Assembly (NCBI GenBank): GCA_017466455.1
Contig: JAFTUD010000013.1
Coordinates: forward strand, 62,001-126,000
Length of the DNA: 64,000 nucleotides
Source: Clostridia bacterium
GTDB taxonomy: Bacteria; Bacillota_A; Clostridia; Oscillospirales; CAG-272
Direction of reading: 5' to 3'
Shown here: positions 41,557-50,435 of the stretch, piece after piece
Layout of the letters: each line of letters begins with the position of its first letter
Position numbering within the stretch: the stretch's first letter is position 1
Position numbers and translations under genes: made by a program
The notes under the pieces: model-generated
Databases searched by the model: none
Told to the model about the DNA's origin: nothing
Seen by the model: the letters and a program-made list of their open reading frames with translations, nothing else

Positions 41557-42183
41557 TCACTTATCTATTTTTGAGTAGTCAATTTTTCTGTTTTTGAAGT
41601 AGTATTCCTTATCGCGGTCGCCTATTTCACGCACAACTCTGCACGGTGTGCCGAAGGCAACGACATTTGGGGGAATATCCTTTGTTACAACGCTACCTGC
41701 GCCGATAACGCTATTATCGCCTATTGTGACGCCCGGCATTACGATAACGCCTGCGCCAAGCCATACATTATTACCGATATGAATAGGTGCATTGAATTGA
41801 TAGCCCGAGGCACGAAGGCTCGGCTCTATCGGGTGTCCTGCGGTTGATAGAATTACATTAGGCGCGAAAAGCACATTATTTCCTACATATACATGCGTAT
41901 CATCAACGACTGTAAGATTGAAGTTTGCGTACACATTGTCGCCAAAATGAAGGTTGTGTCCGCCCCAGTTTGCGTGCAGGGGTGGCTCAACATAACAGCC
42001 CTCTCCGCAATCGGCAAGCATTTTTTTCAAAAGCTCCTTACGCCTTGCCCCCTCGCTTGGACGGGTGTTATTATATTCATATTGAAGCTCAAGGCATCTT
42101 GCCTGCTCCGCCAAAAGCTCCTCATCCATACAGTTGTAGAGGTCGCTGTTATGTATGCTTTCTATTAGCTCCTTAAGTTCCAT
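41557..42183 (-). CDS. maa: Sugar O-acetyltransferase (maltose/galactoside type)
   Basis: 208-residue acetyl-CoA-dependent transferase with an N-terminal Mac domain (about 1-60) and a left-handed beta-helix of hexapeptide repeats. The catalytic His is in LSTAGHPIEPSLR, and GNNVWLGAGVIVMPGVTIGD is the typical repeat run. It acetylates maltose, galactosides or related sugars. It overlaps tadA by 11 bases and is followed 10 bases later by the LRR lipoprotein gene. Confidence 0.92.
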   Translation of the reverse strand: MELKELIESIHNSDLYNCMDEELLAEQARCLELQYEYNNTRPSEGARRKELLKKMLADCGEGCYVEPPLHANWGGHNLHFGDNVYANFNLTVVDDTHVYVGNNVLFAPNVILSTAGHPIEPSLRASGYQFNAPIHIGNNVWLGAGVIVMPGVTIGDNSVIGAGSVVTKDIPPNVVAFGTPCRVVREIGDRDKEYYFKNRKIDYSKIDK

Positions 42184-42637
42184 TTTTCTTCCTCTTTGCT
42201 TTGAAAAAGTCGGTCAAAAGCTGTGCGCATTCATCACGCATAACGCCCATGGTAATATCGGGCTTGAATACGGGATAATCGTTCAGGTTGAAAACCGTGC
42301 CAAGCGCTCCTGCCTTAAAATCGCTTGCGCCGTACACGACCCTTTCAAGGTGCGCATTTGAAATTGCGCCTGCGCACATAGGACAGGGCTCAAGCGTGAC
42401 ATAGAGCGTACAGCCGACAAGTCGCCAACCGCCAAGTGCTCTGCACGCCTCGTCTATTGCCTTAATTTCGGCATGGCAAAGCGCATTTTTATCTCGCTCC
42501 CTCGTGTTGTGTGCGCGGGCAATCACCTTGCCCTCTCGGACAATTATAGCGCCGACAGGCACCTCATCAATCTCTTTTGCCCTCTTTGCCTCTTCAATGG
42601 CAAGGAGCATATATTGTTCGTGAATTGATTCTTGCAT
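42173..42637 (-). CDS. tadA: tRNA-specific adenosine deaminase
   Basis: 154-residue zinc deaminase converting adenosine 34 of tRNA-Arg(ACG) to inosine. Zinc and catalytic motif H55-A-E57 and P84-C85-P-M-C88 are intact; VPVGAIIVREGKVIARAHN is the family N-terminal signature. Length is normal. In many Firmicutes tadA stands near other tRNA or DNA-processing genes; here it is second in an operon after a four-helix-bundle gene, one base after that stop. Confidence 0.95.
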   Translation of the reverse strand: MQESIHEQYMLLAIEEAKRAKEIDEVPVGAIIVREGKVIARAHNTRERDKNALCHAEIKAIDEACRALGGWRLVGCTLYVTLEPCPMCAGAISNAHLERVVYGASDFKAGALGTVFNLNDYPVFKPDITMGVMRDECAQLLTDFFKAKRKKNGT

Positions 42638-42638
42638 T

Positions 42639-42992
42639 TTATTTTATGCCTTTGACTGTTTTTACTGATGCAATTATTCTTGCTCTAATAGAACCACAAG
42701 AATTTTTTAATGTCTGATGCTTTTCTGAGGATATTTTTCCTTTTCTGTATAGCAGTTCCAGCCAATACTCCGTTTCGTAGGATTCCTTTAAAGCGATTTC
42801 GAACTTGTTTACAAAATCCAATTCGCTTTGAGAATATTTCGCTTCAAAAATGTTCGCTCCAATGGAAGATGAGCATCTTAAAAGTTGGTTAGTATACACA
42901 CTGCACCCTTTTATTTCATCGCATATATCCGAAACTGCTACGGCAAACGAAAGCGCATCCTCTCTCAATGCATTTTTGTCTTGGTTCCCCAT
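42639..42992 (-). CDS. Four-helix bundle protein (S23/IVP family)
   Basis: 117-residue helical protein of the S23 family: LREDALSFAVAVSDICDEIKG, QLLRCSSSIGANIFEAKYSQ, EYWLELL and a C-terminal helix. Relatives occur in 23S rRNA intervening sequences and, as Avd, next to diversity-generating retroelements. Neither a reverse transcriptase nor rRNA is nearby here. I chose the ATG at 42992, preceded by AGAGGAA, because the longer frame upstream runs through the hairpin array. First gene of the tadA operon; I see no clear promoter between it and the array. Confidence 0.88.
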   Translation of the reverse strand: MGNQDKNALREDALSFAVAVSDICDEIKGCSVYTNQLLRCSSSIGANIFEAKYSQSELDFVNKFEIALKESYETEYWLELLYRKGKISSEKHQTLKNSCGSIRARIIASVKTVKGIK

Positions 42993-43020
42993 TTTTATTC
43001 CTCTAATACATTTGTTTTTT

Positions 43021-43228
43021 GTCGATATTCGGCAAGCCGATCGATATGCCTCACTTCGCTCGGCTCGATTGTTGCTATGCAACTCGATATGATATGCTCC
43101 TTTTTCTATCCTCTCGCTTTGCAGAGGCAAAGCATATCGTGTCCGCAGGACATATCGTGCCCCTTGGGGCTATCGTGCGACCTTGGGAGCATATCGACGC
43201 TGACATATAGCCTGTGGCTATATGTCAG
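43021..43228 (+). repeat. Hairpin array with TCGATAT linkers, locus 2
   Basis: The left half has TCGATAT linkers between TCGGC-AA-GCCGA (43029-43040), GCC…GGC (43048-43064) and GTTGC-TAT-GCAAC (43071-43083). The right half has the reversed linker (CATATCGT/A) between GTCC-GCA-GGAC (43141-43151), GCCCC-TT-GGGGC (43159-43170) and an imperfect GCGACC…GGGAGC. It ends in a long 13-bp stem CTGACATATAGCC/GGCTATATGTCAG (43200-43228) that contains the stop codon of the topoisomerase gene. Confidence 0.85.
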
Positions 43229-45206
43229 CTATGTCCATATACTTGTATCCATTCTCCGCAATAAACTGCTTTCTTGCCACTATATCATCGCCAAGAAGGG
43301 TTTCAAAGATTACTCTTGTTCTTTCCTCATCGGTTGGGTTTACTTGAATTAGGCGACGGGTTGCAGGGTTCATTGTCGTTTTGGACATCATATCCGCATC
43401 GTTTTCACCAAGTCCCTTTGACCTTTGGATTGTATATTTCTTTCCTGCCCTTTCAAGCCTTTCAAGGATTTGCGTCTTTTCGCCCTCGTTATAGGCGAAC
43501 TCAATCTCGCCCTTGCCCGAGGTAATTTCGTAAAGAGGTGACTCCGCAATATAAATCTTACCCTCTCTTATAAGAGTTGGGAGAAGGCGATAGAACATTG
43601 TTAAAATAAGCGTTCTGATCTGGAAGCCGTCCTCATCGGCATCGGTACATATGATGATTTTACTCCATTTGAGGTTTTCAAGCTTGAAGGCAGAAACATC
43701 GCCCTTTGACTTAACCTCAACGCCACAGCCGATAACCTTAAGAAGGTCAACGATAATATCGCTCTTGAAGATTTTATCATATGTGCTTTTCAGACAGTTA
43801 AGCGTCTTACCGCGCACGGGGATAATCGCTTGAAATTCGGGGTTTCTTGCGAGCTTACACGAGGTTAGCGCCGAGTCACCCTCAACTATATAAATCTCAC
43901 GCTTTTCCACATCCTTTGAGCGACAGGCAACGAACTTTTCAACCCTTTGGGTGATGTCGTTTGACACAGCGAGCTTCTTTTTGATGTCAACACGGGTGCT
44001 TTCCGCCTTTTCACGGGAGCGCTTGTTTATCAAAACCTGCTCGGCGAAAATCTTTGCCTGCTGATGGTTTTCCGCAAAGTAAACCTCAAGCTCCTGCTTT
44101 ATGGAGTCATAAAGTGCGCTTTCAATGAACTTATTCGTGATTGATTTCTTTGTTTGGTTTTCGTACGAGGTTTGAGTCGAGAAGCTGTTGATTACAAGCA
44201 CAAGGCAATCCTGAATGTCAACGAAGGCAATCTTTTCTTCCTTTTTGAGGTACATTCCGTTGTCGTTCAAATACTTATCAACGCTTGCAAGGAATGCCCT
44301 TCTGACCGCCGAGGCAGGTGAGCCACCGTGCTCAAGGAAGCTTGAGTTATGGTAATATTCAAGGCGACTGACTGTGTTTGAAACGCAGAAGCAAATCTCT
44401 GCCTTAAGGTCGTACTCATCCTTATCCTCTCTGTCCTTACCCCTTGCGCTCATTTCCCATTGGTGAGGGGCGGTAAGCGACTTTTCCTCCGTGATTTCGC
44501 CGATATAGTCGGCAATACCGCGCTCATAGAAAAACTCGCTCTCGCTAAGTGAGCCGTCCTCCTCCTCATAAACGAGAACAAGGCGAAGCCCCTTATTTAC
44601 CACCGCCTGCTTATGAAGGGTGGTAAGGAAATATTCCTTTGGAATTTTCGTATCGGTAAATACATCAAGGTCGGGACGCCATCTTGTAAGCGTTCCTGTC
44701 CTCTTTTGCTTTTTAGCAAGCGGAGAAACGGTAAGCTCCGAAACAGGCTCACCCTTCTTGAAGTGCATTTCGTAAAGCGTATCGCCCTTGAAGGAGTATA
44801 CATCCATAAACTCCGAGGAATACTGTGTTGCGCACGCGCCGAGTCCGTTAAGACCGAGAGAGTATTTATAGGCTCCCTTTTCGCTGTTATTTTCGTATTT
44901 TCCGCCTGCGTAAAGCTCGCAGTACACAAGCTCCCAGTTATAGCGGTTCTCCTTTTTGTTAAAATCAAGCGGAACTCCGCGTCCGTGGTCGTCAACCTCT
45001 ATTGTCCTGTCCTGGTATACGGTTACGACAATTTCCTTTCCGTAGCCCTCTCTTGACTCGTCTATGGAGTTTGATAGTATCTCAAAAAACGAATGCTGAC
45101 AGCCCTCAAGTCCCTCAGAGCCGAAAATAACCGCAGGTCTTTTCCTTACTCTGTCAGCTCCCTTAAGTGATGAAATCGTTTGGTCGTTGTACTGTTCCCT
45201 TGCCAT
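43218..45206 (-). CDS. Type II topoisomerase B subunit (ParE/GyrB-like, divergent)
   Basis: 662 residues. The GHKL ATPase has ILSNSIDES (N-box), DDHGRGVP and LNGLGA; a transducer domain follows. The TOPRIM domain has EIYIVEGDSALTS and CTDADEDGFQIRTL, and the C-terminal QRSKGLGENDADM. The TOPRIM loop reads EGDSALTSCKLARN where GyrB/ParE proteins have EGDSAGGSAKxxRD, so it belongs to a divergent branch. No A subunit (ParC/GyrA) lies next to it, on the downstream side at least, where the hairpin array begins inside its stop codon. Own promoter. Confidence 0.9.
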   Translation of the reverse strand: MAREQYNDQTISSLKGADRVRKRPAVIFGSEGLEGCQHSFFEILSNSIDESREGYGKEIVVTVYQDRTIEVDDHGRGVPLDFNKKENRYNWELVYCELYAGGKYENNSEKGAYKYSLGLNGLGACATQYSSEFMDVYSFKGDTLYEMHFKKGEPVSELTVSPLAKKQKRTGTLTRWRPDLDVFTDTKIPKEYFLTTLHKQAVVNKGLRLVLVYEEEDGSLSESEFFYERGIADYIGEITEEKSLTAPHQWEMSARGKDREDKDEYDLKAEICFCVSNTVSRLEYYHNSSFLEHGGSPASAVRRAFLASVDKYLNDNGMYLKKEEKIAFVDIQDCLVLVINSFSTQTSYENQTKKSITNKFIESALYDSIKQELEVYFAENHQQAKIFAEQVLINKRSREKAESTRVDIKKKLAVSNDITQRVEKFVACRSKDVEKREIYIVEGDSALTSCKLARNPEFQAIIPVRGKTLNCLKSTYDKIFKSDIIVDLLKVIGCGVEVKSKGDVSAFKLENLKWSKIIICTDADEDGFQIRTLILTMFYRLLPTLIREGKIYIAESPLYEITSGKGEIEFAYNEGEKTQILERLERAGKKYTIQRSKGLGENDADMMSKTTMNPATRRLIQVNPTDEERTRVIFETLLGDDIVARKQFIAENGYKYMDIADI

Positions 45207-45291
45207 GTCCTTCTCCTTGCGTGTTTTCTCATGCGCTTTGCTTTTTCCTCGGTTTTAGCCGATTTTAAAGCCTATACGCCCTTAATTATAT

Positions 45292-45320
45292 ATTCTAACA
45301 CACATTTTTTATTATTTCAA
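45292..45320 (-). promoter_or_regulatory. Promoter of the topoisomerase B gene
   Basis: Minus strand TTGAAA (45315-45320), 17 bp, TAGAAT (45292-45297), giving a leader of about 80 bases. Confidence 0.75.
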
Positions 45321-45396
45321 GAGTAATATTTTTAAAATTCTTTGTTAGCACGCCTAAGATGTGCATAAAATATGACTATGCGCTATGTATCTTCAC

Positions 45397-45425
45397 TTGA
45401 CAAAGCACCGCTTAGGTGGTAAAAT
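45397..45425 (+). promoter_or_regulatory. Promoter of gtrA-like/queG-like genes
   Basis: TTGACA (45397-45402), 17 bp, TAAAAT (45420-45425); AGGAG follows before the ATG. Confidence 0.82.
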
Positions 45426-45488
45426 AAAATAGACAAGCTATGCTTGGCTTACAAATCACTCTTACAGGAGAAAAGAGGTTCTTGATAT

Positions 45489-45917
45489 ATGAAAAAAATT
45501 ATTGAGCTTATGAAAAAGCACCGCCAAATTATCCTTTATCTGATTTTCGGCGTGCTTACAACGCTTATAAATATTGTGGCATACTGGCTATTTGCCCATC
45601 CGCTATCCCTTGGCACGCTTGCCTCGACCGTTCTTGCCTGGCTCACCTCGGTATTCTTTGCGTTTTTCACAAACAAGAGCATCGTTTTTGAGTCAAGGGG
45701 CAAAAAGAGGTTTTTATTTGAGCTGTTCACCTTTCTTGCCTCAAGGGTGCTGACGGGTGTTATTGACCTTGCGATAATGTTCGTATTCGTTGATGTGCTT
45801 TTACTGAACGATATGGTAATCAAGATTGTATCCAACATCATTGTAATCGTGCTGAACTATGTGCTTTCTAAATTCATCGTGTTCAGAAAAAAGAGCGAGG
45901 ACAAGGAGCGCAAATGA
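45489..45917 (+). CDS. GtrA-like membrane protein
   Basis: 142-residue protein with four membrane helices of the GtrA family: YLIFGVLTTLINIVAYWLF is the typical first helix, FFTNKSIVFES and FLASRVLTGVIDLAIMF follow, and a basic tail ends it. The family is linked to flipping or export of polyprenyl-linked sugars for cell-surface glycans. It overlaps the queG-like gene by 4 bases (ATGA). Confidence 0.9.
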   Translation: MKKIIELMKKHRQIILYLIFGVLTTLINIVAYWLFAHPLSLGTLASTVLAWLTSVFFAFFTNKSIVFESRGKKRFLFELFTFLASRVLTGVIDLAIMFVFVDVLLLNDMVIKIVSNIIVIVLNYVLSKFIVFRKKSEDKERK

Positions 45918-46744
45918 AGGAAATTTTAAAAAGCTACGGAATTGAGCTTTACGGCGCTATCAGGCTTAGCAAATGCAAGATAACTAAAAAATACCTTTTG
46001 GAGAAGCAGGGGATTTCGGGTGATGCGACGGTGGTGATGATGCTACTGCCCTACCGAAGCGAAATTTCGCCCGTGAATTTATCGGTTTACGCCTCGGTTG
46101 CCGACTATCACGCATTTGTCGACTCACTGAGGGACAAGCTTATCCCTTATCTTTCATCAAAATTTGAGGGTGAGAAATTCGCCCTCTTTGCCGACCACTC
46201 GCCTATTGATGAGGTAAACGGCGCATGCCTTGCGGGTCTTGGCTTTATCGGCGATAACGGCTTGCTGATTAACGAAAAATACTCGTCGTTTGTGTTCCTT
46301 TGCGAGCTTATAACGACGCTTCCGCCCGAGGCATTAGGGCTTGATTTTGCGGATGATGTATCTGTAAAGCGGTGTATCGGCTGTGGTGCGTGCATGCGTG
46401 CGTGTCCGTCACACTGCATGGACAAGGACGACCCTCGCCCAAAGAGCGAGTGCTTGTCCGCAATCACTCAAAAAAAGGGTGAGCTTTCGCCCGATGAAGT
46501 AAGGCTGATGCTTGACAGTGGATGTATTTGGGGCTGTGATGTGTGCCAAAATGTGTGTCCGTACACCAAAAACGCGTCGTACACGCCTATTGAGTATTTT
46601 AAGAAAAACACAATTACGCTTCTTACAAGCGAGCTGATTAACGAGATGAGCGATGATGAATTTCTCTCTCGCCCGTTTTCGTGGAGAGGCCGTGGCGTAA
46701 TCCTCAGAAATACCGCGCTGTACGAGGGCGGTGGCAAGGACTGA
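45914..46744 (+). CDS. Short QueG-like epoxyqueuosine reductase homologue
   Basis: 276-residue iron-sulfur protein. The cobalamin-binding core has VNGACLAGLGFIGDNGLLI, and two 4Fe-4S clusters are carried by CIGCGACMRACPSHC and CDVCQNVCPYTK. QueG reduces epoxyqueuosine to queuosine in tRNA. Canonical QueG is about 350-390 residues with C-terminal HEAT-like repeats; those are absent, so this is the short Firmicutes type whose activity is not certain. Coupled by ATGA overlap to the GtrA-like gene. Confidence 0.85.
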   Translation: MKEILKSYGIELYGAIRLSKCKITKKYLLEKQGISGDATVVMMLLPYRSEISPVNLSVYASVADYHAFVDSLRDKLIPYLSSKFEGEKFALFADHSPIDEVNGACLAGLGFIGDNGLLINEKYSSFVFLCELITTLPPEALGLDFADDVSVKRCIGCGACMRACPSHCMDKDDPRPKSECLSAITQKKGELSPDEVRLMLDSGCIWGCDVCQNVCPYTKNASYTPIEYFKKNTITLLTSELINEMSDDEFLSRPFSWRGRGVILRNTALYEGGGKD

Positions 46745-46874
46745 GCTTTGCTGATTACGCACACAGGTGCTGGGATTTTTAATTTTCGGTTGCTTATTCG
46801 GTTAAGCGCCCGACACGACCTGCTTTAAACACATAACCTATTTCAAATAAACTTATTTCAAATAAGGAGAAAAA

Positions 46875-49800
46875 ATGGCAACGGTTGAATTTATTTACGA
46901 TTCCTACGGAACTGAAAAAACCGAATACATAAGGGCTTGTATTGAGGAAAACGCCTCAATGGGCAAGCGCACCTTCTGGCTTGTGCCCGAGCAAAACGCC
47001 CTTGAATGTGAGCGCATTGTCGCCGAAATGAACGGACAGCTATATATTGAGGTGCTTAACTTCACAAGGCTTTGCGACAAGGCGTTTCGCCTTTGGGGCG
47101 GTCTTAAAAGCAACTATATAGACACAAGCGCAAAAAATCTTGTGATGTACTGCGCCCTTTGCACTGCAAGGGAGAGGGGTCTGCTCTCGGAGTATAGCAA
47201 AATCTCAGAGGGCAAGGAGCGTGGCTGTGTTGAGCTTTTTCTTGACGCGGTGAGCGAGCTGAAGTCCTATGCAATTACCCCCGATATGCTCTCAAAGGCA
47301 TGTGAGGATCTTGGCGAAAACGAGAGGCTTAGGGCAAGGACGAAGGACCTTGTGGCTGTTTTTAACCTTTATGACGAGATTTTGAAAAGGAGCTACTCCG
47401 ACCCGTACGATGACCTTGAGGCGCTTTCAAGAAAGCTGATTGAAAACAGTGAGAACAGCTTTTTTAACGGTGCAAGCGTATACATAAGCTCGTTTTACGG
47501 CTTTACGGGCGCGCAAATCAAGGTCTTAGACATTATTTTGTCGCAGGCAAGCCATGTCAGCTTCGCCTTTGATATTGATGAGAACGATTTCGGCAAAATT
47601 CAGTATGACAAGCTTACAACAACGGTAAAGCGCCTCAGCTCAATGTGCAAGGCGCATGGTATTCGCCCGAAAAAAACAGTATTTAATAAGGATAGCTTCC
47701 ATAAGAGCGAGGCGATTAAGTATCTTGTTAAGAATATCTGGCGCTTGGACGCCCCCGCTACTCACCTGTGCGAGGGTGTTTCCGTTATGCGACCGCGCGA
47801 TGAGTTTGAGGAATGTGAGCTTGCCGCGTCAAAAATACGGGAGCTTATAATGAACGGTGCGCGCTTTTCCGACATTGCGATAATTGTGCGAAATACGGAC
47901 ACATATCGCGGTATAATTGACACGGCACTCAAAAAATACAATATAAATTACTTCATTTCGGCAAGCACTGACGCAACCTCAAAGCCACTTGTAAAGATGC
48001 TCTATTCGGCAATCAGCGCATCAAGCTATTGGAGCGTGCGTGATGTTGCTACCTTTATGCGTAGCCGTTATGCAGGTGTTTCCGCTAAGGACGCCGATCT
48101 GCTTGAGGATTATATGTATAGGTGGGGAATTTACGGCTCACGCTTTGAGAGTGAGTGGAAAAGCAACCCCGACGGATATTCAACCGAGCCGATGAGCGAG
48201 GAGCAACGCGCCCGTCTTAAGCGAATTAACGACACGCGTGCCTATGTTTTTGATAAAATTTCAATTTTAAAGAGGGCGTTTTCGCCCGTAAGCGACGGCG
48301 GTAGTGCCCGTGGGGCAAGCGCTAAGGAGCTTTGCAGGGCGGTACACGAGCTTTTGGTGAGCCTTGATATTAAGAAATCGCTTTTAGAGGAGTTTAAAGC
48401 CACAAGCGACAAGAACGAAAAGCTCCAGCTTTCTCAGCTTTACAGTGCGGTTTTAGAGGCGCTTAATGCGATTTGCACAATTATGCCCGATGAAATTCTT
48501 GACCAAGAGTCATTTATCAGCGCGCTCTCCTACTCCCTTGACGGGGTTGAAATCGGCGCGCTTCCCACAGGTGAGGACAATGTAATAATCGGCGAGGCTG
48601 ACTCGCTTCGCGCCTCGGGAATAAAGCACGCCATTGTGCTTGGCGTTTGCGAGGGCTCGTTCCCTGCAAGCATCAGCGCAATTCCCTTCTTCTCCGATGA
48701 GGAAAAGAGCGAGCTTGAGAGCGCATTTGAGCGTAGCGCATTTTTTGGCGCGACGCTTTCCGAGAATACAAGAACCCGTGCGGACAGTGAGCTTCTTATG
48801 TTTAAAAACAGCATAGCCTTTCCGTCACATACGCTGACAGTAAGCTCTCCGCTTTCCGATATAAAGGGGGCGAAGAAGGAGCCGAGCCTTGCGTTTACAA
48901 GAATTATCACTCTGCTCCCTGCTCTGACGGAGTCAAGGGGCCGTTTCTTGGAGCTGTTCTTCATGTCTGTGGAGTCGCGTGTCAGGGTGCTGAGCAAAGC
49001 GGAAATTTCTGACCTACCGCAGTACAAGTCACGGTTTGCCGAGGGTCTTAGCTTCTCGCTTCCGCCAAGGGTCAAGCTCTACCGTAGCATTGCCTCACGA
49101 ATTTACACAAGGGAAATCGCCTCGGAGTTTGCCTCGGGCAGCTCCCTTGCCTCTGTCGCTGTAAGAGAGCTTCTTAATCAAAAGAAAAAAATTGCCGATA
49201 TGTCAAACGAGGGTCTTAAAATCCCCTCGGAGCTTGCGGAAGCGCAGGGCGTGCTTTGCTCGGTAAACGAAAGCGGCGAGAAAACGCTTCGCCTTTCGCA
49301 GTCGCAGATTGAGAAGTTTGTAAAATGCGAGCTTCAGTATTACTGCGACAAAATCCTCGGTCTAAGAGATGATGAGGTAATCTCCTTCGGTGCGGCGCAG
49401 GTCGGTGAGCTTGCTCATAAGATATTTGAGGAGTTTTTGACGGGCGCGGGACTCGGCGAGGGTAAGCGCCTTTCCGACATTTCAAGCGAGAACAAGCGCG
49501 CGCTGATTGACAAAATAACGGATGATTACATAAAGAAGCTTTGTCCCGACGGGGTCAGCGACCAACGGCTCATTCATCTTTTTGACAGACTCAGAGCCAA
49601 CATTATTTATTATATTGATGACCTTGCAAGCGAGCTTGACCAAAGCGACTTTAAGCCTGCGTTCTTTGAATTTGACTTCTCCGATAAGAAAAACGAATGT
49701 CCGCCTCTTGAATTTAAAATAGGCGATAAGACTACTGTTTCAATGTCGGGAATTGTTGACCGCGTTGACCTTTATGCCCCCGATGACGAGGATGCGCTCT

Positions 49801-50435
49801 ACTTAAGGGTTGTTGACTACAAGACGGGGTCAAAGACCTTTAAAATGGACGACTTTAAGAACGGACTTGAAATTCAGCTTCCGCTTTATCTTATGACCCT
49901 TTGTCAGCCGAACACTAATTTTTCCAAGAAATTACTTGAAAAATACGGCAAAAGCGAGCTAAAGCCCGCAAGCGTTGTGTACCTGCCCTTACAAATAGGT
50001 AAATCAAGCGTCAGCGCCCCTGCTGAGGGAGTTGACTCCTCTGCCGCGCAGGATACGGAGAGGAAGGAGCTTATCAGCAACGCAAGGCGCAACGGGCTTT
50101 TCCTATACAATGAAAAAATCCTGCTCGCGCAGGATAAGGGCTTTAAAATTCCAAGCGATGACAGCACTAAAAAGGGCAAGGGCGCAAAGGGCTCTGCTCC
50201 TAAGCCCAAGCTACGGGCGTTTTTGCCATCAAAAACGGTGAAAAACGAGCATTTGTTCCTGCCCGAGGACAGCTTTAAGGACACAGTTGACGATCAGCTA
50301 AGGCAAACTATTGCGCAAATTACCGACAGGCTTCTTAGCGGAAGCGCATGCGCTAAGCCACTAAACGGCGATACGGAGAATATTTGTAAATATTGCTCCC
50401 GACTTGCCGTGTGTAGAAAAAGGAGGAAGATATGA
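46875..50435 (+). CDS. addB: ATP-dependent helicase/nuclease subunit B
   Basis: 1186-residue AddB, partner of AddA in double-strand break resection for recombination. The C-terminal RecB-like nuclease has GIVDRVDLY and D981-Y-K983-T-G. The iron-sulfur cysteines are C818 in FVKCELQYYC and C1171-x2-C1174-x5-C1180 at the very end. The N-terminal nucleotide motif is degenerate: FIYDSYGTEKTEY stands where the family has GRxGSGKT. Two TTATTTCAAATAA-like direct repeats sit right before the ribosome site (46848-46866). The ATGA at its end is the start of addA. Confidence 0.95.
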   Translation: MATVEFIYDSYGTEKTEYIRACIEENASMGKRTFWLVPEQNALECERIVAEMNGQLYIEVLNFTRLCDKAFRLWGGLKSNYIDTSAKNLVMYCALCTARERGLLSEYSKISEGKERGCVELFLDAVSELKSYAITPDMLSKACEDLGENERLRARTKDLVAVFNLYDEILKRSYSDPYDDLEALSRKLIENSENSFFNGASVYISSFYGFTGAQIKVLDIILSQASHVSFAFDIDENDFGKIQYDKLTTTVKRLSSMCKAHGIRPKKTVFNKDSFHKSEAIKYLVKNIWRLDAPATHLCEGVSVMRPRDEFEECELAASKIRELIMNGARFSDIAIIVRNTDTYRGIIDTALKKYNINYFISASTDATSKPLVKMLYSAISASSYWSVRDVATFMRSRYAGVSAKDADLLEDYMYRWGIYGSRFESEWKSNPDGYSTEPMSEEQRARLKRINDTRAYVFDKISILKRAFSPVSDGGSARGASAKELCRAVHELLVSLDIKKSLLEEFKATSDKNEKLQLSQLYSAVLEALNAICTIMPDEILDQESFISALSYSLDGVEIGALPTGEDNVIIGEADSLRASGIKHAIVLGVCEGSFPASISAIPFFSDEEKSELESAFERSAFFGATLSENTRTRADSELLMFKNSIAFPSHTLTVSSPLSDIKGAKKEPSLAFTRIITLLPALTESRGRFLELFFMSVESRVRVLSKAEISDLPQYKSRFAEGLSFSLPPRVKLYRSIASRIYTREIASEFASGSSLASVAVRELLNQKKKIADMSNEGLKIPSELAEAQGVLCSVNESGEKTLRLSQSQIEKFVKCELQYYCDKILGLRDDEVISFGAAQVGELAHKIFEEFLTGAGLGEGKRLSDISSENKRALIDKITDDYIKKLCPDGVSDQRLIHLFDRLRANIIYYIDDLASELDQSDFKPAFFEFDFSDKKNECPPLEFKIGDKTTVSMSGIVDRVDLYAPDDEDALYLRVVDYKTGSKTFKMDDFKNGLEIQLPLYLMTLCQPNTNFSKKLLEKYGKSELKPASVVYLPLQIGKSSVSAPAEGVDSSAAQDTERKELISNARRNGLFLYNEKILLAQDKGFKIPSDDSTKKGKGAKGSAPKPKLRAFLPSKTVKNEHLFLPEDSFKDTVDDQLRQTIAQITDRLLSGSACAKPLNGDTENICKYCSRLAVCRKRRKI

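Noticed and set aside
42639..42992. Avd of a diversity-generating retroelement
   Set aside because: The four-helix protein resembles Avd only at family level; there is no reverse transcriptase, template repeat or variable repeat in the window.
37673..43228. CRISPR arrays at the repeat-spacer-like hairpin loci
   Set aside because: The constant part is only 7-8 bp, the variable parts are 12-19 bp perfect hairpins of uneven length, orientation flips inside the array, and no cas gene is present.
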